Part shown: in pieces, positions 34,281 through 43,981 of the stretch
How the letters are laid out: each line of letters starts with the position of its first letter
Position numbering within the stretch: position 1 is the stretch's first letter
Source of the DNA: Hibiscus mutabilis
Lineage: Eukaryota; Streptophyta; Magnoliopsida; Malvales; Malvaceae
Reading direction: 5' to 3'
DNA: 64,000 nt
Assembly (NCBI GenBank): GCA_019671005.1
Contig: CM033714.1
Location: 82,699,909-82,763,908 of the forward strand
Translations under genes and position numbers: made by a program
The notes under the pieces: model-generated
Told to the model about the DNA's origin: nothing
The model's input: the letters and a program-made list of their open reading frames with translations, nothing else
The model's database searches: none

Positions 34281-34560
34281 CAACGTTTTACAATTCAGTC
34301 AATGTATCGACGAGGTTGATGCTAGATGCCTCAGAAATGGCACGCTTCTAGAAAAATCACTAGAGGAAGCTTGAGAGTTTTTGGATAGAGTTGGCAAAAA
34401 TGACTATCAGTTCCCAACCACTAGAAGGGGAATAGTCAGGCGAAATACCTTGGCAATTGAACCAAATTCATCATGTACTATTTCAACATAGTTGGCTACG
34501 TTAACCAATTTGGTTAAAAATATGCAGCGACCTAGCAACACACATAAGATCAAGGTAATA

Positions 34561-34655
34561 GACTCATTTTGTGATTTATGTAATGGTAGCCACGATTCTT
34601 TTGAGTGTCCGCAGAACCCAGAATCTAGCTTTTATGTTGGAAACTACAACTGAAA
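34561..34655 (+). pseudogene. Athila gag zinc knuckle
   Basis: A C-X2-C-X3-H-X4-C motif (CDLCNGSHDSFEC) followed by PQNPESSFYVGNYN and a stop. It is the nucleic-acid binding knuckle at the end of gag, separated from the N-terminal gag by broken frames. Confidence 0.7.
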
Positions 34656-34812
34656 TAATATGATGTCCAACACATACAATCAAGCCTGGAGAAAGCACCA
34701 TAACTTTTCATGGAGTATCCAGAACAATGCCCTTAATCAGAACAGTTAGAATACACAAGCATTGAGATTGTATGTTAAAAAGTGAATCTTATATGGTTGA
34801 GAAAGTAGTTTC

Positions 34813-35239
34813 ATGAAAAGGACTAACGCTTTCATTAACAAGACTGATATGAGATTGCAAAATCAAGAGGTAACTTTGAAATCCTTGGAGACACAAGTCA
34901 AGCAATTCGCTCAGAACTTGAATACGAGACCACTAGGCGGTTTACCTAGTGATACCGAGGCCGTGAAGGGAATGGGCCATGGGCAGTGCAAAGTAATCAC
35001 CACTCAGAGTGGATGAAAGCTAAATGATGCACCTGCTCAACCCATGGAGAACAATCAACCAGCAGAACGATCTTCTGTCCAAAAAGACACATCAACCAAA
35101 ATTGATGAATCAGCAATTGCCCAGGCAAGTCCCGATTCCCAGGCAAATCTCGATTCCGAGGCAATTTGCAATAACAATCCTAAATCGAAAAAGAAGGAAG
35201 ATGGGATCTGAATTCCACCATCATTCCCACAAAGGCTGA
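34813..35239 (+). pseudogene. Athila gag/pol linker with PRQ repeat
   Basis: 34813-35016 encodes the NQEVTLKSLETQVKQFAQNL coiled-coil-like stretch with NTRPLGGLPSDTE typical of Athila polyproteins. 35100-35170 encodes three tandem PRQ-containing hexapeptides, each overlying a palindromic 12-mer at 18-nt spacing. Confidence 0.6.
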
Positions 35240-35421
35240 AACGGAAAAAATAAGAATATCAGTTCAAGAAATTCCTTGACATCTTGAAACAAGTTCATAT
35301 CAATTTGTCGTTGGTTAAGGCGATAGAGCAAATGCTAAACTATGCTAAGTTCGTTAAAGACATTGTCTCTAAGCGAACAAGGCTAGGTGAGTTTGAAACA
35401 GTTGCCGTGACAGAATGATGC

Positions 35422-35820
35422 ATGGACATGTTGCACAAACAAATGCCACCTAAATTTAAGGATCTCGACAGTTTCACTATACCATGTGCTATCGGAAATC
35501 ACTACACCGGGAAGGCATTATGCGATCTTGGAGCTAGCATAAACCTCATGCCGAAATCTGTTTTCCAGAGATTAGGAATAGGGAAGGCAAGGCCTGCAAT
35601 AGTTATGCTACAGCTCGTAGATAGATCCTATGTGCATTTAGAAGGAAAAATTGAGGATATTCTGGTAAGAGTTGATAAATTTATTTTTCTCTATGATTTC
35701 ATTATTTTGGATTGTGAAAAAGATGAGTTTGCACCCATTATTCTTGGGAGACCGTTTTTAACAACGAGAAAGGACCTTGATCAATGTCGAGAAATGAGAA
35801 CTCACAATGAGGGTAAATGA
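35422..35820 (+). pseudogene. Athila aspartic protease region
   Basis: The active-site sequence reads CDLGASINLMP (D-L-G-A instead of D-[ST]-G-A; Athila proteases commonly have DLGAS). It is followed by the flap region and IILGRPFLTTRKDL, the conserved ILGRPFL of retroviral-type proteases. The frame ends at 35820; sequence before and after is in other frames. Confidence 0.75.
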
Positions 35821-36258
35821 CTAGCAAGTCAAGCTTAATGTCTTCCAAACCCTTAAGCATGCTGACGATCCAAAAGAATGCCAAGTCATTCAAGCCACCA
35901 CCAAATTTAATTTTAACATAGAGGAATATTACCACGGCAATTTCATTGCCGAACCTGAGGAACTTGAGGAGCCGGACGATGAGGAACATAATGAAGCAAA
36001 TTGGATTGTTAGTCAATCGGGTAAAAGTTTGAAATCCTTGGACTACTCAAGTAATGAAGGTAAAATCGAAAAACACTATATTGAGCAACCTCTTATTTTA
36101 GAATTGAAACCATTGCCAGGGCAATTAAAATATACTTTTTTAGGAAACGATAACACTTTGCCCATAATTATTTATTCTAAGTTGCAGCCTGAATAGGAAA
36201 AGAGGTTGATTGACATGTTGGCACTGCACAAAAGGCAATAAGGTGGACGATTGTAGAC

Positions 36259-36906
36259 TTGAAGAGAATTAGTTCAGCAGTATGTATGCACAAGATCCTA
36301 TTGGAGAATGATTATAAACCGTCAATTGAGGCACAAAGGAGACTTAACCCCGCCATGAAGGAGGTTGTGATGAAAGAAATCATAAAATGGCTGGACGCTG
36401 GTATCATATATCCTCCATCCGACAGTACATGCGTAAGTCCAGTACAATGTGTCCAAAAAAATAAAGGTATAACCGTGGTAAGTAACGAAAACAATGAACT
36501 CATTCCAACTAGGACTGTGACCGGTTGGAGAGTTTGCATGGGTTATCGTAAGTTAAATAAAGCTACTAGGAAATGTCACTTTTCTCTACCCTTTATTGAC
36601 CAAATGCTTGACCGTCTTGCAGGTAAATCTTTTTATTGTTTTCTTGATGGTTACTTAGGTTATAATCAAATCACAATATCGCTGGAGGACCATGACAAGA
36701 CCATATTCATATGCCCGTATGGTACATATGTATTTCGAAGAATGTTGTTCGGATTATGCAATGCCCTAACAATATTCCAACGATGCATGATGGCAATTTT
36801 CTCCAACATAGTGGAAGATTTCCTTAAAATCTTCATGGAAGTTTTTTCAATATTTGGAGATAGCTTCAACAATTGCCTCGGCAATTTGGAGAAGATACTG
36901 ACTTAA
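36259..36906 (+). pseudogene. Athila reverse transcriptase, catalytic box lost
   Basis: RT fingers and palm are recognisable: SPVQCVQKNKGITVV, WRVCMGYRKLNKATRK, FYCFLDGYLGYNQI (first catalytic Asp kept), GTYVFRRMLFGLCNA. The YxDD-type box, FMDD in most Athila elements, reads FMEV here, so both catalytic aspartates are gone. The frame stops at 36906. Confidence 0.8.
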
Positions 36907-37179
36907 TGTGAAGAATCTGACCTAGTCTTAACTGGGAGAAGTGCCATTTTATGGTAGATAAAGGTATCGTGCTCGGCCACAAGATCTCATCCAAGAGAAT
37001 CGAAGTTGATAGAGCCAAGGTGGAAGTGATTGAGAAATTGCCACCACCAAATTCATATTTTTTTCTAAGATTTCTAAACCCTTGTGTAACTTGCTTGAAC
37101 AAGATAAGACTTTCAAATTTGATGATTCTTATGCCATGACATTTGAAGCCCTAAAAAAGTAACTTGCCATGGCACTCAT

Positions 37180-37732
37180 TGTCGTCTCACCCGATTGGTC
37201 CCTACCTTTTGAACTCATGTATGACGCAAGTGATTTTGTGGTAGGAGCTGTTTGAGGCCAACAAAAAGGTAAAAATTTCCATGTGATATATTACTCTAGT
37301 AAAACCCTTAATGGTGCCCAATTGAATTACACCACATCTGAAAATGAACTACTAGCAGTAGTTTTCGCATTTGACAAGTTTCATTCCTATTTGATTGGTA
37401 CAAAGGTAATCGTTCATACTAACCATTCAAAAATTAAGTATTTATTTTCTAAAAAAGATGCCAAACCTCGTTTAATTCGTCGTATTTTACTTTTACAAGA
37501 GTTTGACATTGAAATTAAGAACATGAAAGGATTGAAAAATCAAGTTGCTTATCAATTGTCAAGGCTGGAAGGAGGCAATGAAGATGGCGACACATTGGAG
37601 AACCATGATGAATTCCTAGATCAGCAGATGTTAGTTGCCACGGCAACACTATGGCATGCCGATCTAGTAAACTTCCTAGTTTGTGGTATCTTACCTTATG
37701 ACCTTACTCACCAAGGAAAGAAGCAGTTCTGA
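37180..37732 (+). pseudogene. Athila RNase H region
   Basis: Starts in a segment with DASDFVVGAV (first Asp of RNase H) that hits a stop, then the frame from 37283 shows IYYSSKTLNGAQLNYTTSEN, ELLAVVFAFDKFHSYLIG and QEFDIEIKNMKG. This is the standard LTR-retrotransposon RNase H order. Confidence 0.75.
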
Positions 37733-38520
37733 CATGATGCCAAGCATTATTATTGGGATGAGCCTCTTTTATTTAAACAATGTGCATATTAGGTTATAAG
37801 ATGGTGTGTTCCCAAGGAGGAGTAGCAAAATATGCTTCGGCAATGCCATTCTTCACCCTATGAAGGAATATTTTCAAGACGACATGAGATGCCTTTAAGG
37901 GTTCTCAAGAGTTCTACAAGCAGTGTGATCGTTGTCAACGAACGAGGAATATTTCAAGACGACATGAGATGCCACTGCAAAATATCCTCGAGGTAGAGTT
38001 GTTCGATTTGTGGGGGATCAATTTCATGGGACCATTCCATCCTTATTCGACAATTTGTACACCCTACTTGTTGTGGACTATGTGTTTAAATAGGTCGAGG
38101 TAGCTGCAGTTCCTAGAAACGATTCTAAGACTGTGCAGAAATTTTTGCAGAAAAATATATTCACACGATTTAGGACATCGAGCACAATTATCAGGGATGG
38201 GGGTACATATTTCGACAATAGGATGATTTCTAAAATGTTGGAGCAATTTGGAGTAACACACAAAATTGTCATGACATATCACTCGCAGACAAACGGACAA
38301 ACTGAAATTTCCAACCGAGAATTAAAGAGTATCCTTGATAATGTTGTAAATACCTCTCGAAAGAATTGGTCTTTGAGAGTTGACGATGCACTTTGGGCTT
38401 ATCGCATTGCATTCAAGACACCCTTAGGCATGTCTACGACAAGACTTGTTATTTTCCGGTGGAAATCAAACACAAGGCATATTGGGCTATCAAAATTGTG
38501 AACATGGATTGGGAAAGCGC
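37733..38520 (+). pseudogene. Athila integrase region
   Basis: Parts of the integrase are spread over several frames. Near 37980-38060 lies the core start (a DLWGI-like word), and 38133-38501 carries the catalytic-core segment with the target-DNA YHSQTNGQTEISNRELK motif including the catalytic Glu, then LRVDDALWAYRIAFKTPLG. Multiple frameshifts. Confidence 0.7.
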
Positions 38521-39439
38521 AGGGCAAAAATGATTGCTGAACCTCAATGAGATCGAAGAATTTTGTGCCTTAGCCTACGACAATGCGAGAATTTACAAGG
38601 AGAAAACGAAGTGTTGGCATGACAAGAAGCTATTGTCGCGGCAACTTTTGCCTGGTTAATTAGTGCTTCTCTTTAATTTTCTATTAAAACTCTTTCTGGA
38701 AAAACTAAGATCAAGATGGTGTTGTGGTAATCAAGTCCACCATCGACGGACATGAATTTAAAGTTAATGGACAACGATTAAAGCATTATGCTGGCACCCA
38801 CATTGAGTGCGACAAAGAAGTGGTTACTTTAGGAGATGCATGAACTCCTAAAGTGATCAGCAACTTGAGTTTTCAATCCTTTATTTATTATTTTAGGACA
38901 GAATTCGTCACTTGTCAACGATTGAAATCAGATTTTAGGATAAAAGTTTCTCTTTTTATTTAGTTTCATTCATTCATTCTATCTTTATCTTTATTTATTA
39001 TTTTAGGATAGACATATTTTTGTTTTTATTTATCTTTATTTTTATTTATTTTAGTATTTATCTTTATCTAATATTTATCTCTAATTTTTTAGGATAAGAG
39101 TTCAAAACAAGAGGAGTTGGATTAAAATATCGAGTTTATCCATTGGAAGGAATAATGAGTAGATTTTTGAGGGCTTATAAAACCTATTTAATTATTTATT
39201 TGCCCTAATTATTTTCCCCTTTAAAACCCTTAGCCGCATGCTTCTTCATCTCCCTCCAATCCCCATTGCCGTACACCTAGCCCAATACCCTTGTTTTCTT
39301 TTCTTTTGATCTATTATCCAACTACCACCCCCACATCTACCATATTATTCCTTCACATACCGTTTATCTCTTTCTCTTACTTTTCCCTCCTCTTGAACTC
39401 TCAAGTTTTCTTTAATTTCTTTTGTTTTTGTTTCCTACC

Positions 39440-40890
39440 ACAACCACAAATCATTAATGGCAAAGAACTTTCAAACCATGGCTCACCCGAGTTCTTTCAA
39501 GGAAACCGAACCTTCATTCTGACGGTTTACGACATCGTTCATTGAAGAACATTTTTGCACCAAGTTCGCCAGTCGCAAGGTGTATGAGGAACAAGGATTT
39601 GAATACACCGTCTCCCACAAGAATTTTGGCCTTGATACATTCATCTTTAAAGTCATTGAGTACCACAAATGGCAAATCTTTTGCCATCAACCAAAGCCCA
39701 GCAATGTTTCATGGGTAAGAAAGTTTTATTCTCATACTTCTAATCCCAACAACCCCTATGTTTATGTTCGTGGCAGGGCAATCCTCATTGATGCCGATAT
39801 GATCAATACCTTTTATGGAATATAGATTGAAAAAGATGAACGTAAAGTTTTTGTCGATAACAACAAGGTATCCAAGGACCTCACGATTGAAGGTGTCGAA
39901 TGGAACTGATGGGCCTTGAAGGGAACAGTAAATCGACTCATGTTAAAACTCGAGGCAAAACTATGGAATAAATTCATTAAAACTTGTTTATTGCCTACTA
40001 CTCACAACACCATGGTTTCCTACTCTCGTCTTTTGTTATTACTTTCTATTTTACACAAACGAATTATAAATATAGGACAAATTATTTGTGATGAAATATT
40101 TGCTTGTAGTAAAAAAGATGTAGGTGTCATTTTCTTCCTGAGCTTAGTATCCCAATTATGCAAGAAAAAAAAAGTGCCAAGTGATTATACGGATGATAAA
40201 TTGCCTGAAAGAATAGGACGAAATCATAAGCAATACTTGCGAATCATGGGTGAGGGACCGGCGAAAGAACCAGTGCCGCCAAAGAAATCCTTCGTATCAA
40301 CCATTGCCTGGCAACCAAAATTGCCTCAACAAGTACAGATGCCCAGGCAAGTGAACCTGCCTCGGCAAACATGGATCAAATCAAAGCAACGCTCTGCCCT
40401 TTGACATACGGATTGAAGCGAATAGAGGCCTAACAAATGTTATTCATGCAATACATGAGGGACCATAATGTGGCTATCACACGAGTGATCTTAGAGAAGT
40501 ACCTCGATAGCACCGTGCCTTTCCTGGTGTTTCATACTGAACTACTTGCCTCAACAATTGAGGATACCACGACAAATGCTGCACACGATAAAGGTAAAAC
40601 CCATATGACTGAACCTACTCATACTTAATCTCTACACGAAATTTTAGATTCGGGCGAGTCCATCTCTGAACCAATGACATCACCACCGACCGCACCACCA
40701 AAGCCGAAGCACAAAGCTTCCATCATCGAAGAGGCCGATCGAGAGCATGAAGTAAGCGATGAGGTTGCAGAAGTAAGAGTTTAGGCCGCACCACCAGCCA
40801 CACGCACTCAACCACCACGAACTGGCAAACAAACTAAGCAAATGGCTCAAAAGAAACTCGTCATTCGAGGTGACGACCTCTCTGACTAAT
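39440..40890 (+). pseudogene. Athila third open-frame region (plant transposon protein domain)
   Basis: Broken frames at 39580-39825, 39916-40404 and 40437-40628 show the pattern of the domain of unknown function in the position of the Athila env-like gene: a segment ending in RGRAILIDADMINTFYGI, and later LSILHKRIINIGQIICDEIF with VIFFLSLVSQLC. The region is followed by Gln/Pro-rich sequence. Its function is unknown; I see no intact frame or signal peptide. Confidence 0.6.
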
Positions 40891-40957
40891 TCATTCGTAT
40901 TCCATTTCATTTTTTTAAAATTGTGTAATTGCATGCATTGAGGACAATGCTCAGCTC

Positions 40958-40970
40958 GAGTTTGGGGGTG
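40958..40970 (+). other. First polypurine-tract-like sequence of the Athila element
   Basis: GAGTTTGGGGGTG after 'gcattgaggacaatg'. The same arrangement recurs 665 bp later directly before the 3' LTR. Confidence 0.5.
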
Positions 40971-41622
40971 CTTGTTTTCATTTAATCTCATCTTTAGTTG
41001 CATTCATCTCTAGTTCTCGCATATAGGTTGCACATATTTATCATGCCTTTGATTGGATCTAATTTGCCAACACTTGTTGAATATCCAATGATGAATCTTG
41101 CCACTGCACTTAATTGATAGAACTTTCAGTTTTAGGAGTAGCATGGAAAACACTTAGAGTTCTACTATGATGCTGAATACAATTTACCACTATTGTGGCT
41201 TGATTGATTAAATGAGACTTAGTGAACTTAGGTTGCTTAAAAATTGGGTATATTGAAACTCAAATTTTTTTGCTAGAGGTGCCCGAAACCAGCTCTAGCT
41301 ATTACACATTAAAGAATCGCCAGAGGTGCCTGAAATTGGTTCTAATAAAAATAAAAATAAATGCCCTGGTAATTAAATTGATAAAAACCTATTGTTCACA
41401 TGGAATCCTAATAATCGACTTGTACACAACTCCACACACACATAGTCACAGGCATTATAGTTCAATTCCGAGTAAATTTTGTGCCATCCAAAAAATTGAA
41501 AGTCAATCATACTTTGTGCCACCGTTTTGAGAATTGAATTCAGGTACGAAGCAAATTCTTGATGATCGAAGTCTTGGTAGGTAATTATTAGTTTTGCATT
41601 GCTTGAGGACAAACAATAGTTC

Positions 41623-41635
41623 GAGTTTAGGGGTA
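41623..41635 (+). other. Polypurine tract of the Athila element
   Basis: GAGTTTAGGGGTA abuts the TG of the 3' LTR at 41636. Confidence 0.65.
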
Positions 41636-41745
41636 TGTTAAGTGTGTAAAAGTATTATATTTTCTACCATTTTTCTCATAATTATTGTTAGACTTAAGCT
41701 CATTTTAGTTGCATATTTAGTCATTCATGCATTATTTCATGCTTT
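41636..41745 (+). repeat. Truncated Athila 3' LTR
   Basis: About 110 bp matching the start of the 5' LTR (TGTTAAGTGTGTAAAAGTAT ... gcattatttcatg). Homology stops near 41745, so most of the LTR and any target duplication are lost. Confidence 0.75.
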
Positions 41746-41747
41746 TT

Positions 41748-42572
41748 GTTGAGTTGATCAAATGATGACAAATCACAAGAGGGGTGAATTGGTAGTTTAA
41801 AAATTGAAGGGTGCAAAAAGAAAATTGGAAATTGAAGACACAAGGATTTTAGAGTGGTTCAAGCTTCGAACAAGCTCTACATCTACTACCCCAACACCCT
41901 ACTAAGGATTTCAACAATTCACTAACTAGAATTCCTCTTATTTTCTCGACTTAGGAGGAAACCGTTACAAATGATCAATCTTTCTACCCAAAGATTGATC
42001 CACTTCACTCTTTACAAAGAGAAATAGGCAAACAATAAATAACCTCTCAAATAGGTGGATTTTTGCCCAATTATAATATATCACACTCCCCAAATTGATA
42101 AAAGATAAACTAATAAAAATACACTCAATTAGGGTTACAAGTATTTGACTCTTTAGCTCAAGAAGGTTTGGATATGTGCTTGGATGTTGCAAATAAGTTC
42201 AATAGTTGTTGTTGAGGCTTTGAAGACTTGCTTTTATACCTTCTATTGATTTTTAGCCGTTTAGGTTGTTGAAATCATCAATATAGCCGTTGGCTCCTCT
42301 TTTTTCCACCATAAATGCACTTCTTCAACTACTTGTATCGGTACACGAACAGTCATATCGATACCTGTCTCAAAGTAGAAAGAGTCGTTGCGTATAATTT
42401 ATGCAGGGGCATATCAATACACGAGGAAGCGTGTCGATATAGTCTTAGTGTAAAACAAAGGGGTGTATCGATACAGGCAAAGCCAAGCTTGTATTTAATT
42501 TCATGCAGGTTGCTCTGCACAAGTTTACCATTGTTAGGGTAGTCACTCAGCTGACTGAGCTTCCACTAGACC
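41748..42572. repeat. Possible LTR of a third retrotransposon
   Basis: Begins TGTTGAGTTGATCAAATGAT and contains an AGAGGGGTGAATTGGT phrase common near the start of plant LTRs. Five GTATCGATAC-like palindromes lie at 42335-42474. No internal region is attached and the right end is not certain; a 20-bp direct repeat (caagcttgtatttaattt) occurs at 42484 and 42573. Confidence 0.35.
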
Positions 42573-42599
42573 AAGCTTGTATTTAATTTTGCTAATTAG

Positions 42600-43440
42600 A
42601 TTGTGTTACCTCTTTGTATTAGCCAGGACAAAGTTGGTGCACGAAACAAGAAGCCAAGTGTTCTCAAAATCAATATGAAAACAGACTAAAATTCATGAAC
42701 TAAGGTGAATTTATTTGGTTTCCAAACTATTCAAGGTTGGGCAAAGTTCAGTCGAAGCTAGAGAATAGTTATTTTCAATCGGTTAGTACAAATCAACTTA
42801 TGCAAATCTTTACATGACGTTCATATTGATCGCCTGCTCCATGAATTTATATCTTAGGTTAAGTTCAGACCAAGCTTAGAAAAGGGAATTTACAAAATCC
42901 AACAGATTCAAAAACAAGAACCCATAAAAGGGGGATTAAAAAGGAGTGTGGACGAGCAACAATCAGAGCGTCAATGGAGAAAAACTGACGACTGAAACGA
43001 TATCTCGGCCTTCGATTTTGATATACCTCAATGTTCTTGTATGAAAAGACAAATCTCATAAAACTGCCTCATCATTGTTTTCACCGAACAGAGGTGTGTA
43101 TCCTTAGAGAGAGAAAAAAAACATTTAAAAAGCAAACGACATATCAAGAAGTTATCCAGACCATCTGAGTAACAGTTAGGAGCATCGAATATATACAAAG
43201 GAGGTGAAGAATTAGCACAGCGGAGCGGCGTTATGCTCTGTATATATAGGGTTTTTTAGAGAGCAGGAACCCTAGACGTATTTCGTGGACTTGAGATATG
43301 GGCTCAACTGTTTGAATGGGTACATGTATTATGGGCTTTCAATTGGCAAAAATGAGGACAATTTGGGTTCCCCACTTGCGAGAAGTTAGCTCCTTTCGAA
43401 ATGTACTCATGAATCCAAGATTGAAAGAAAATGAAAACCA
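42600..43440 (-). other. Possible 5' part of a disrupted host transcription unit
   Basis: On the minus strand a TATA-like CCCTATATATAC lies near 43240-43252, followed by a CT-rich leader (ttttctctctctaagg) and an in-frame ATG near 43075, but only short open frames follow (42865-43059). A GT donor-like site (AAAGAGGTAAC) is at about 42610. This resembles the promoter and first exon of a host gene whose remainder is not in the window. I cannot name it. Confidence 0.25.
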
Positions 43441-43471
43441 AAGAGAAAGAGAGATGTGAGAGTAATTATAT

Positions 43472-43770
43472 TTTTTTTTGAAAAATTAAAATTCAATAAT
43501 TTTATTAAATGAGTATATATCTGAAATTACATTGAAAGTTCACAATTTAGTAAATAAAATACTTAAATCCAGACACAATCCTAGTAAACAAAACTAGCGT
43601 CTCGAGATCAAAAGAGGATCATACAAGAAAAAAGTAAGAACCTAACCCAAAGAATCAAAATAAAAGAAAGATACAAACATCACCAAAATCGACGATGATA
43701 GGTAAAACCATTAACAAACAACATAAAAATCTATATTATGATGAAAGTACGTTGACAATAAGGTCATTAC
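43472..43770 (-). mobile_element. 3' end of a non-LTR retroposon
   Basis: On the minus strand the segment ends in ATTGAATTTTAATTTTTC followed by a run of nine A (43472-43480), like a poly(A) tail. Preceding sequence is T-rich 3'-UTR-like with no gene. It is 5' truncated. The family (L1 or SINE) is not determined. Confidence 0.4.
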
Positions 43771-43783
43771 CATATTGAGTCAC

Positions 43784-43981
43784 GATTGGGTTCATTCACA
43801 ACGCGTTTATTAGTAGGCGCAGACATATTCGAATCTAATTATACAGAAAAATTAAATCGTGTAAGATGCAAGTCACAGATATCATAAACAAATAACTCCT
43901 AAGTGGCATAAGTACATACAAACTCGTAACGGGCTTCAGTTAGTCCTAGAATCGACTAAACCTAGGCTCTAATACCACAAC
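43784..43981 (-). repeat. Extra 5' leader and primer-binding-site remnant
   Basis: These 200 bp match 54452-54652, the leader directly behind the 5' LTR of the Tekay-like element, at roughly 90 percent identity by eye. They follow the 3' LTR instead. The primer site here is TGGTATTAGAGCC, one change from TGGTATCAGAGCC. Homology stops abruptly at about 43784. Confidence 0.75.

Larger units (their letters stand above)
32337..41745 (+). mobile_element. Athila-type Ty3/gypsy retrotransposon, decayed
   Basis: Order of parts: 5' LTR, primer binding site, gag, zinc knuckle, protease, RT, RNase H, integrase, a third region in the position of the Athila env-like frame, polypurine tract, and a 3' LTR cut off after about 110 bp. 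The gag sequence and the TGGCGCCGTTG primer site are typical of the Tat/Athila lineage. Many frameshifts and stops make it non-autonomous. Confidence 0.85.

Noticed and set aside
35100..40370. Short palindromes in the Athila element as a CRISPR-like array
   Set aside because: Repeats are 12 bp, irregularly scattered over 7 kb and lie in coding regions of a plant retrotransposon; no cas genes, no unique spacers of fixed length.
42865..43130. Box C/D snoRNA (ATGATGA near 43070, minus strand)
   Set aside because: No D box (CTGA) at suitable distance and no terminal stem.
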